Notes under the pieces: generated by a model
The model's input: only the letters and a program-made list of their open reading frames with translations
Told to the model about the DNA's origin: nothing
Database searches by the model: none
Shown here: positions 1-6,003 of the stretch, one piece after another
How positions within the stretch are numbered: the stretch's first letter is position 1
Layout of the letters: each line of letters starts with the position of its first letter
Assembly: GCA_023265535.1 (NCBI GenBank)
Contig: JAHFTI010000110.1
Location: forward strand, 1-9,900
Direction of reading: 5' to 3'
DNA length: 9,900 nucleotides
DNA from: Opitutaceae bacterium
GTDB taxonomy: Bacteria > Verrucomicrobiota > Verrucomicrobiia > Opitutales > Opitutaceae
Translations under genes and position numbers: made by a program

Positions 1-113
1 ATCGGCAGCTTTTCGCTGAAATGGCGAAGCAGTGCGTTCGCCAGCCCGAGATTGCCTTCTGAATTCTCAAAATCTATCGGATTCACCTTGTGCGGCATCG
101 TCGAGGAACCGAC
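1..113 (-). pseudogene. purB: Adenylosuccinate lyase (PurB) internal fragment, cut at both ends
   Basis: Read on the minus strand from about base 113 down to base 3, this stretch encodes (E)VGSSTMPHKVNPIDF, then ENSEGNLGLANALLRHFSEKLP. That is the fumarase/aspartase-superfamily signature loop in its PurB form, the flexible loop carrying the catalytic serine. PurB converts SAICAR to AICAR and adenylosuccinate to AMP in purine synthesis. About 37 residues of a roughly 455-residue enzyme are present. The C-terminal part would continue beyond base 1. The N-terminal part, roughly 290 residues, should lie at bases above 113 but is replaced by a plus-strand nucleotidyltransferase. By hand count, bases 1-100 are 52% G+C against 72% for bases 121-220. 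Identity of the fragment is secure. Whether it is a real gene remnant or one side of an assembly chimera cannot be decided from the window. Confidence 0.85.
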
Positions 114-866
114 CTCGCCATCATCCTTTCGGAGCTGGTGGCCGCCGGCATCGAGAAGATCGGCCTGGTGCTCGCCCCCGGCGACCGCCCCGCCTACGAG
201 GCCCTGCTCGGCGCCTTCTCCGGCCAGCTCACCTACCTCGAGCAGCCCCAGCCCCTCGGCTACGGCCACGCCGTGCTCTGCGGGCGCGAGTTCGTGGGCG
301 GCGATTCCTTCCTGCTCCAGGTCTGCGACCACCTTTACGTCAGCCGCAGCGAGAAGAGCTGCACGAGCCAGCTGCTCGAGATCGGCGAATCCGAGGCCTG
401 CGCCCTTTCCGCCGTCCAAGCCACGCACGAGAGCCTCCTGCGCTTCTACGGCACGGTCGCCGGCTCGCTCGTCCCCGGCCACTCGGGCCTCTACCAGATC
501 GAGAGCGTCATCGAGAAGCCGACCCCGACCCTCGCCGAGCAGCAGTGCGTGGTCCCCGGCCTGCGCAGCGCCCACTACCTCTGTTTCTTCGGCATGCACC
601 TGCTGCCGCCCGCCGTCTTCGCCCTGCTCGAGGAGGACCTGGCCCGCGCCCAGGGCGGCCGCATCGGCCTCACCCCCGCGCTCGCCCGCCTCGCCCAGCG
701 CGAGAAGTACCTCGCCGCCGAGATCAGCGGCCGCCGCGCCGACCTCGAGGCCCCCTTCGGCCTCCTGCGCGCCCAGATCGCGCTCGGCCTCAACGGCGCC
801 GAGCGCGACGAGGTGCTCGCCGTGCTCGCCGAGGAACTCGCCGCCGACGCCGTCGCGCGCCGCTAA
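111..866 (+). CDS. GalU-like sugar-1-phosphate nucleotidyltransferase, 5'-truncated
   Basis: The 251 readable residues match the bacterial UTP-glucose-1-phosphate uridylyltransferase (GalU) pattern from just after its N-terminal loop. SELVAAGIEKIGLVL corresponds to the conserved helix-strand after the active-site lysine region. EQPQPLGYGHAVLCG is the substrate-binding segment, QVCDHLY holds the likely metal-binding aspartate, IEKPTPT is the conserved E-K-P, and GRIGLTPALARLA resembles the usual G-EIQLTDAI. GalU makes UDP-glucose from UTP and glucose-1-phosphate in the cytoplasm. The essential G-x-G-T-R nucleotide loop, about 40 residues, is absent because the coding sequence runs into the antisense purB fragment near base 111. 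The in-frame GTG at 90 lies inside purB sequence, so it is not a credible native start. The stop at 864-866 is 20 bases before the next gene, suggesting an operon. The exact sugar is unknown. As it stands the gene would be inactive. Confidence 0.75.
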   Translation, partial: DLAIILSELVAAGIEKIGLVLAPGDRPAYEALLGAFSGQLTYLEQPQPLGYGHAVLCGREFVGGDSFLLQVCDHLYVSRSEKSCTSQLLEIGESEACALSAVQATHESLLRFYGTVAGSLVPGHSGLYQIESVIEKPTPTLAEQQCVVPGLRSAHYLCFFGMHLLPPAVFALLEEDLARAQGGRIGLTPALARLAQREKYLAAEISGRRADLEAPFGLLRAQIALGLNGAERDEVLAVLAEELAADAVARR

Positions 867-877
867 CCCGCCATTGT

Positions 878-881
878 AGGA
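878..881 (+). promoter_or_regulatory. Shine-Dalgarno deciding the GTG start of the fusion gene
   Basis: AGGA lies five bases before GTG 887, in the 20-base gap after the preceding stop codon. It is the clearest ribosome-binding site in the window and supports a non-ATG start. The frame is open upstream, so without this site the start would be ambiguous. Confidence 0.6.
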
Positions 882-886
882 AAAAC

Positions 887-3800
887 GTGGATACAAGACT
901 TCTTGCCTTGGTGGAGGGCTCCGGTGCCCAGGGTGACAGCTTCGAGGCCCTGTGCCGCAGCTCTGACCGCGCCGCGCTGGAGGCCCTCGCCTCCCAGCTC
1001 GAGGACTACCGCGTCCGCGCCGACAACTTCTACCACCGCGTCCGCTCGATCTTCTTCCTCGCGGCGCTCCACCGCTACTTCCTGCCGCCGCACTACCCGG
1101 CCGACCGCTCCGGCTCGCTGCCCTTCGAGGGGCACAAGCACTGCCTCGACCGCCGCTACGAGGAGGCCATTGGCATCTTCCTCGCCCACCAGCGCGCCAG
1201 CGGCAGCTCCGACGCGCTCAGCAGCGCCCTCGCCGCCGCCTACCAGGGCCTCGCCTTCAAGACCCTCGCCCAGCAGGTGCAGCGCACCGTGCGCCGCGTG
1301 AAAGGCAACCAGTGGATGTTCCGCACCGGCCATCCCAGCGACTACCCGCTGCGCCTGCGCTCCGAGCTGCTCGCCCCCGGCCCCGACGGCGCCATGCCCG
1401 TCCTGCGCGAGGAGACCGCCGTCCGCCTCGACCTCAGCCACGCCGCCTGGAGCGACATCTTCTTCCTCGGCATGGACTATCCCGAGGGCGCCAAGGTCCT
1501 CAACCTCTCCGTCGACCTCGGCGTGCACGGCCGCGACGCCAGCCCCAAGCCCCCCGTCGTAGCCTTCCTGCGCGTCATCGACGAGCCCGTCCTGCGCCTC
1601 ACGAGCGTCGACCTTGGCGCCACGACCGACGTGCGCAGCATCGACGAGATCTTCGACTTCGCGAAGGACTACCTAGGCCTGCTCAAGGCGGCCGTGATCG
1701 CCGCCGGCCTCGTCCCCTCCGGCCTGGAGGGCTCGGGCCACGCGCTCACCGACATCCTCAGCCGCCTCGTCGGCCCCGGCCGCGGCCTCGAGATCGCCAG
1801 CCAGGTGCGCGACATCCCGAAGGGCTCGCGCCTGGCCGTCTCCACGAACCTGCTCGGCTGCCTCATTTCCCTGTGCATGCGAGCCACCGGCCAGGTGGCC
1901 GCCCTCGACGGCCAGCTCACCGAGATCGAGCGCCGCACCATCGCCAGCCGCGCCATCCTGGGCGAATGGCTGGGCGGCTCCGGCGGCGGTTGGCAGGACA
2001 GCGGCGGCGTCTGGCCCGGCATCAAGCTGATCCAGGGCGAGCTCGCCGAGAGCGGCGACACCGAGTTCGGCATCAGCCGCGGCCGCCTGCTCCCGCGCCA
2101 CACCCTGCTCGGCCCCGACCTCGTAAGCCCCGCCACGCGCGCCGCGCTCCAGTCCTCCCTCATCCTCGTCCACGGCGGCATGAGCCAGAACGTCGGCCCC
2201 ATCCTCGAGATGGTCACCGAGAAGTACCTGCTCAAGCTCCAGCGCGAGTGGGACGCCCGCAAGGAGGCCCAGTCCATCCTCGCCGATATCGTGTCCGCCC
2301 TGCGCGCCGGCGACGTCGCCAAGGTGGCCGAGCTCACCACGCGCAATTTCTTCGGCCCGCTCCAGGCGATCATCCCCTGGGCCAGCAACGCCTACACCGA
2401 ACGCCTCATCTCCGAGGCGCGCGCCGCGCTGGGCGATTCCTTCCGCGGCTTCGTCATGCTCGGCGGCATGTCGGGCGGCGGCATGGGCTTCTGGGTGGAC
2501 CCGGCGGTCAAGGACTCCGCACGCGGCACCATCCTTGGCATCATGCGCCGCACCAAGGCGGCGCTCGAGCACGCGCTTCCCTTCGCGATGGACCCGGTCG
2601 TGTACGACTTCGAGCTGAACGAGCGCGGCTCGAGCTCGCAGCTGCTCACGGGCGCCGCGGCGATGTTCTCGCCCGAGTACTATCTCTTCATGGTGCCGCG
2701 CTGGGTCCGCCAGGATCCGCGCCAGCTCAGCCGCGCCGCTCGCCTCGAGATCGACCGCTTCACCACGCAGCAGCTCTTCGACCGCGACCGTCCCCTCGGC
2801 GGCCTGCTCGTCCAGCGCATGTTCCCGGCCCAGGCCGGTTCGGCGCGCAACGGCGGCGCCGCCCAGAGCCTGTCCCAGCTGCTCTCGGAAAACGGCTTCG
2901 ACCCCGTGCAGCATGAGCGCATCCGTGACGAGCTGCGCCGCGGCCTCATCGGCCTGGCCCAGAACCGCCTCCCCGTCACCACGACCGTCCAGGACGTGCG
3001 CCCCGGCGACGTGCTCCCGCTCTACGCACCCGATGCCGCCCTCGAGGCCGCCGGCCGCCGCGCGCTCTCCGAGGGCCGCGTCGCCGTCGTCACCCTCGCC
3101 GCCGGCGCCGGCAGCCGCTGGACCCAGGGCGCGGGCACCGTCAAGGCCCTGCACCCCTTCGCGAAGCTCTCGGGACGCCACCGCAGCTTCATCGAGACCC
3201 ATCTCGCCAAGAGCCGCGCCACCAGCCTGGCCCACGGCGCGCCCGTCACCCACATCTTCACCACGAGCCACCTCACGCACGGCTCCACCGAGGCCTTCCT
3301 GAAGGAGTATCAAAACTTCGGATACACCGGCCCGGTCGTGCTCTCGCCCGGCCGCTCCATCGGCCTGCGCATGGTGCCCATGGCGCGCGACCTGCGCTTC
3401 GCCTACGAGGAAATGCCCCACCAGCGCCTCGACCCGCAGAAGGAGAAGATGCGCCAGAGCCTCCACCGTGCCCTCATCGATTGGGCGCAGACCGCCGGCG
3501 AGGCCTCCGACTACACGGACAATCTCCCGCTGCAGTGCCTGCATCCGGTCGGCCATTGGTACGAGATCGCAAACCTCCTGCTCAACGGCACCCTGCTGCG
3601 CCTGCTCACGGAACAGCCTCAGCTCGATCACCTGCTGCTCCACAACATCGACACCCTGGGCGCCAACCTCGATCCGGCCGTCCTGGGTGCCCACCTGCAG
3701 TCCGGCGCCACCCTCTCCATCGAGGTCATCCAGCGCCGCCTCGAGGACCGCGGCGGCGGCCTGGCCCGCGTGGGCGGCCAGCTGCGCCTGGTCGAGGGGC

Positions 3801-4204
3801 TTGCCATGGCTCGCGAGGAGGACGAGTTCCGCCTGACCTATTACAACACGGCCACCAACTGGATTCGCATCGATGCGCTCCTCGGCTTCTTTGGCGTGGA
3901 CCGCACGACCCTCGCCGACCCCGCCCGCGTGGCCGCCGGCGTGCGCGCCCTCGCCGCCCGCATCCCGACCTACGTCACCCTCAAGGACGTGAAGAAGCGT
4001 TGGGGCAACGGCCAGGAGGACATCATGCCCGTCGCCCAGTTCGAGAAACTCTGGGGCGACATGACCAGCCTGCCCGAGGTGCCGACCCGCTTCCTTGCCG
4101 TTCCGCGCGCCCGCGGCCAGCAGCTCAAGGAGCAGGCCCAGCTCGACGGCTGGCTGCGCGACGGTTCAGCCGCTGGCATCGAGGCCATCTCAGCCTTCGC
4201 CTGA
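887..4204 (+). CDS. GHMP kinase (fucokinase-like) / UDP-sugar pyrophosphorylase fusion, 1105 aa
   Basis: Two enzyme regions are fused. Residues about 100-620 resemble the L-fucokinase branch of GHMP kinases: DIPKGSRLAVST at 309-320 sits where the phosphate loop belongs, GGGWQDSGGVWPGIK begins at 366, and GGMSGGGMGFWVD starts at 526. Residues about 640-1105 form a UDPGP-type pyrophosphorylase: LAAGAGSRW at 737-745 with K753 as the G-rich loop and lysine, HNIDTLGANLD from 919, DRGGG at 954-958, and NTATNW at 987-992, equivalent to the family N-T-N-N-L-W. The expected chemistry is free sugar to sugar-1-phosphate to UDP-sugar in the cytosol. GTG 887 is chosen because AGGA lies at 878-881, five bases upstream, and the preceding gene ends at 866. 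An upstream in-frame extension crosses the broken junction and is not believed. The kinase loop departs from the fucokinase GSGLGTSS consensus, so kinase activity is doubtful. Such proteins may be labelled simply as UTP-glucose-1-phosphate uridylyltransferase. The substrate is not predictable. Confidence 0.8.
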   Translation: MDTRLLALVEGSGAQGDSFEALCRSSDRAALEALASQLEDYRVRADNFYHRVRSIFFLAALHRYFLPPHYPADRSGSLPFEGHKHCLDRRYEEAIGIFLAHQRASGSSDALSSALAAAYQGLAFKTLAQQVQRTVRRVKGNQWMFRTGHPSDYPLRLRSELLAPGPDGAMPVLREETAVRLDLSHAAWSDIFFLGMDYPEGAKVLNLSVDLGVHGRDASPKPPVVAFLRVIDEPVLRLTSVDLGATTDVRSIDEIFDFAKDYLGLLKAAVIAAGLVPSGLEGSGHALTDILSRLVGPGRGLEIASQVRDIPKGSRLAVSTNLLGCLISLCMRATGQVAALDGQLTEIERRTIASRAILGEWLGGSGGGWQDSGGVWPGIKLIQGELAESGDTEFGISRGRLLPRHTLLGPDLVSPATRAALQSSLILVHGGMSQNVGPILEMVTEKYLLKLQREWDARKEAQSILADIVSALRAGDVAKVAELTTRNFFGPLQAIIPWASNAYTERLISEARAALGDSFRGFVMLGGMSGGGMGFWVDPAVKDSARGTILGIMRRTKAALEHALPFAMDPVVYDFELNERGSSSQLLTGAAAMFSPEYYLFMVPRWVRQDPRQLSRAARLEIDRFTTQQLFDRDRPLGGLLVQRMFPAQAGSARNGGAAQSLSQLLSENGFDPVQHERIRDELRRGLIGLAQNRLPVTTTVQDVRPGDVLPLYAPDAALEAAGRRALSEGRVAVVTLAAGAGSRWTQGAGTVKALHPFAKLSGRHRSFIETHLAKSRATSLAHGAPVTHIFTTSHLTHGSTEAFLKEYQNFGYTGPVVLSPGRSIGLRMVPMARDLRFAYEEMPHQRLDPQKEKMRQSLHRALIDWAQTAGEASDYTDNLPLQCLHPVGHWYEIANLLLNGTLLRLLTEQPQLDHLLLHNIDTLGANLDPAVLGAHLQSGATLSIEVIQRRLEDRGGGLARVGGQLRLVEGLAMAREEDEFRLTYYNTATNWIRIDALLGFFGVDRTTLADPARVAAGVRALAARIPTYVTLKDVKKRWGNGQEDIMPVAQFEKLWGDMTSLPEVPTRFLAVPRARGQQLKEQAQLDGWLRDGSAAGIEAISAFA

Positions 4205-4228
4205 GGCGCTTCCCGCTCGGGTGGGCAT

Positions 4229-4260
4229 AAAAAAACTGCCAGTCCCGAGGGGCTGGCAGT
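4229..4260 (-). terminator. Intrinsic terminator of the minus-strand flavoprotein gene
   Basis: A perfect 8-bp stem is formed by ACTGCCAG (4235-4242) and CTGGCAGT (4253-4260), with further C/G pairing possible in the 10-base loop. Seven A residues at 4229-4235 read as a U-tract on the minus strand, 28 bases past the flavoprotein stop. No T-run follows the stem on the plus strand. It should therefore act mainly on minus-strand transcripts, leaving the convergent fusion gene without an obvious terminator of its own. Confidence 0.85.
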
Positions 4261-4287
4261 CCTGCGAAGTGTCTCTTGCGGCCGGCC

Positions 4288-5709
4288 TCAGGCCTCGGCC
4301 ATCAGCATGTGGATCACGTCCGCGGCGCTGTAGCTGTTGCTGTTGGCGGGCATGAAACGCGAGATCCCGGAAATGTCATTGCCGGCGGTCAGCAGCGGCA
4401 GCTCGACGCTGCCACCCGGATGGAAGCCGGGCAGGCCCACGGTCGAGGCGAGGCCGTTGCACAGGCACTTGCGGCCCTTGGCGCCCTCCTCCGTGCCACC
4501 CTTGGCGATGAAATCGGCCACGGGCTCGGCGGGGCAGCGGTAGCCCACTTCGCCATCGTCCTTGCGGTAGGGGATGCGGAGGTACCCCAGGTCGCAGATG
4601 CGCGGACGCGCCGCATAGACGTCGGCCGCCGAGAGTGTTCCCTCGTGCTGGAGCACCTTGAAGGGGAAACCGGTGGGGGAGGCGACCGGGTCGGTGAAGA
4701 CCGAGAGCGTCTCCACGCGGCTGCGTGCGCGGATCATTTCCTTGAGTTCAGGCTCGATGCCGGACTCGTTGCAATAGGCGAAGGCCGTGCCCACCTGGAT
4801 GCCCGCCGCACCCTCGGCGAGGGCCTCGCGGAAACGCTCGGGGCGGGCGTAATTGCCTGCCAGCCAGAAGGGAAGGTTGAGCTCGCGGAATTTGGCCAGG
4901 TCGGGGATGTCGCGCACGCCGTAGATCGGCTCGCCCTCGGGGCTGAGCTGCATCGGGCCGCGCGGAGGGGCATTGTGGCCGCCCGCCAGGTCGCCCTCGA
5001 CCACGAAGCCGTCGACCTTGCCGCTGGACTTGCGCGCGAGGTTGAGCGCGAGCGTGGCGGACGAGACGATCGCAAGAAATTGAGGACGCTTGAGTTGCGG
5101 CGGGGTGCCCTTCCAGAACTCGGCCGGGTCGAGACGCGTGATGGTCTCCTCACCCGCCTGGGCGCCCTCGACGTCCACCTTGAGCTGGGCCGCCTGGCCT
5201 GCCGCGAACAGGTCGAGCACGCCCGGTATGGCCTTCGGAATGCCGGCGCCCATGAGCACGTAGTCCACGCCCGCGATCATCGCGCCGTAGAGCGGCCCCA
5301 GGGTGCTCAATTGCATCTTTTCCAGGAGATTGATGCCGACGACTCCCTGGTGACCCTCCTTGGCCAGCCAGATCTCGACGAAGCCGGACAGCACCATCAG
5401 GTCGATGAGGGTCGAGCCGGGCTTGACGGTCGGCATCGCGGCGAGGGCCGCACGCGTGGGGGCGAGGTCCGTGTCCGCACGAAAATAGGTTTCAATGACC
5501 CGCTGGGCCTTGGCCTGGTCGGGGAAGGCAGCCAGTGCGCGGCGCACATCGCCGTCGGGGTCTCCCTGCTGGAGGCGACGCGCCAGGACGACAGGGAGCA
5601 GCGCGGCGGATACCACACCCAGTTGACCTTGAAGAGACACGGCGTGGGCAAGGCGCCAGTTGGAGACGGCGACGCCCATGCCGCCTTGGATGATTTTGGG
5701 ATGTGGCAT
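4288..5709 (-). CDS. Nitronate monooxygenase / 2-nitropropane dioxygenase-family flavoprotein, 473 aa
   Basis: This is a TIM-barrel FMN enzyme of the NPD family, which includes nitronate monooxygenase, FabK enoyl reductase and PfaD. Visible marks are the N-terminal strand IIQGGMG at residues 6-12, VVEGDLAGGHNAPPRG with the family's catalytic-site histidine at H245, and AGIQVGTAFAY, the C-terminal phosphate-binding strand. Family members oxidise nitronates or reduce enoyl thioesters using FMN; this substrate is not determined. At 473 residues it is longer than the usual 310-370. The extra C-terminal part carries four cysteines, C372, C392, C415 and C417 (C-L-C), which could bind a metal. ATG 5709 is required because the first barrel strand starts at residue 6. 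No Shine-Dalgarno precedes it. No fatty-acid or polyketide gene is adjacent, so a PfaD role is not supported by context. Nitronate monooxygenase is a family label, not a proven activity. Confidence 0.82.
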   Translation of the reverse strand: MPHPKIIQGGMGVAVSNWRLAHAVSLQGQLGVVSAALLPVVLARRLQQGDPDGDVRRALAAFPDQAKAQRVIETYFRADTDLAPTRAALAAMPTVKPGSTLIDLMVLSGFVEIWLAKEGHQGVVGINLLEKMQLSTLGPLYGAMIAGVDYVLMGAGIPKAIPGVLDLFAAGQAAQLKVDVEGAQAGEETITRLDPAEFWKGTPPQLKRPQFLAIVSSATLALNLARKSSGKVDGFVVEGDLAGGHNAPPRGPMQLSPEGEPIYGVRDIPDLAKFRELNLPFWLAGNYARPERFREALAEGAAGIQVGTAFAYCNESGIEPELKEMIRARSRVETLSVFTDPVASPTGFPFKVLQHEGTLSAADVYAARPRICDLGYLRIPYRKDDGEVGYRCPAEPVADFIAKGGTEEGAKGRKCLCNGLASTVGLPGFHPGGSVELPLLTAGNDISGISRFMPANSNSYSAADVIHMLMAEA

Positions 5710-5722
5710 TGTTATTGCAGGA

Positions 5723-5740
5723 GAGGCTCAGCAGAGCCTC
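5723..5740 (-). promoter_or_regulatory. Hairpin in the 5' leader of the flavoprotein gene
   Basis: GAGGCTC (5723-5729) and GAGCCTC (5734-5740) form a perfect 7-bp inverted repeat around a 4-base loop, ending 14 bases before the flavoprotein start codon. No U-tract follows in either direction, so it does not look like a terminator. It could be an operator or an RNA structure affecting translation initiation. The repeat is directly visible; the role is inference. Confidence 0.45.
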
Positions 5741-5802
5741 TTGCGGGATTTCCGAAACCACTGTACCACTGCTTGACCCTTTGGGGAAACGGGAGGCTAG
5801 GG

Positions 5803-6003
5803 ATGCCGAAGTCGACGCGTGGCGACTGTGGGTGCGGTATCCGTTCATGGGAAGCCCAAATGGCTGGGATTTTTTGCTATTTTTATAGGTCACCCCCCGG
5901 CGTGCCCAACGCAGCCGAGCTCGGACTGGTCGCAGGCTTGCCCGCTTTCGCCTCATTGGGATTGAGGAGGGGCCCTGACGCTGGCACTGCGGCCCCCGAA
6001 TGA
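5803..6003 (+). CDS. Possible small leader ORF overlapping the peptidase start (ATGA)
   Basis: A 66-codon frame starts at ATG 5803, six bases after a good Shine-Dalgarno (GGGAGG, 5791-5796). Its TGA at 6001-6003 overlaps the peptidase ATG 6000-6002 as ATGA, a classic translational-coupling arrangement. The peptide begins MPKSTRGDCGCG and resembles no family I know. Against it are the lack of an obvious coding pattern and the promoter-like AT-rich tract inside it. It may be chance in a non-coding region, but the peptidase gene has no Shine-Dalgarno of its own, which makes coupling worth noting. Confidence 0.2.
   Translation: MPKSTRGDCGCGIRSWEAQMAGIFCYFYRSPPGVPNAAELGLVAGLPAFASLGLRRGPDAGTAAPE
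5882..5909 (-). promoter_or_regulatory. Candidate minus-strand promoter for the flavoprotein gene
   Basis: On the minus strand TATAAA (complement of 5882-5887) is preceded, after a 16-base spacer, by TTGGGC (complement of 5904-5909). The -10 box is good and the -35 box is weak. It lies in the most AT-rich stretch of the intergenic region, about 170 bases upstream of the flavoprotein start. The same tract could also serve the divergent peptidase gene, for which only poor -35 candidates are visible. Confidence 0.3.

Larger units (their letters stand above)
5710..5999. other. Divergent intergenic region between flavoprotein and peptidase genes
   Basis: These 290 bases separate the start codons of two divergently oriented genes and should contain both promoters. 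They are less GC-rich than the flanks. They hold a hairpin next to the flavoprotein start, an AT-rich tract around 5870-5888, and a possible 66-codon ORF on the plus strand. No strong consensus sigma-70 promoter was found for the peptidase gene. No RNA gene or clear operator was recognised. Confidence 0.7.

Noticed and set aside
32..886. Upstream in-frame extension of the fusion gene, making a 1390-residue protein
   Set aside because: The extension is Arg/Pro-rich out-of-frame reading of the GalU-like gene and crosses the purB junction. The GTG at 887 with AGGA upstream is the sensible start.
1673..3694. Long minus-strand open frame opposite the fusion gene
   Set aside because: It is an antisense shadow of strong G/C third-position bias, with low-complexity Gly/Ala/Glu-rich sequence and no family motif. 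The plus strand carries clear enzyme motifs.
4288..5709. PfaD role in polyunsaturated fatty acid or polyketide synthesis
   Set aside because: The fold family is shared, but no PKS/FAS gene is near, so a pathway assignment is not supported.
5773..5801. TTGACC as a plus-strand -35 box for the peptidase gene
   Set aside because: No acceptable -10 hexamer lies at 16-18 bases; the best match is GCTAGG.
4276..5802. Plus-strand open frame opposite the flavoprotein gene
   Set aside because: It is an antisense shadow of the NPD-family gene. Only its last 66 codons, outside that gene, were considered as a possible small ORF.
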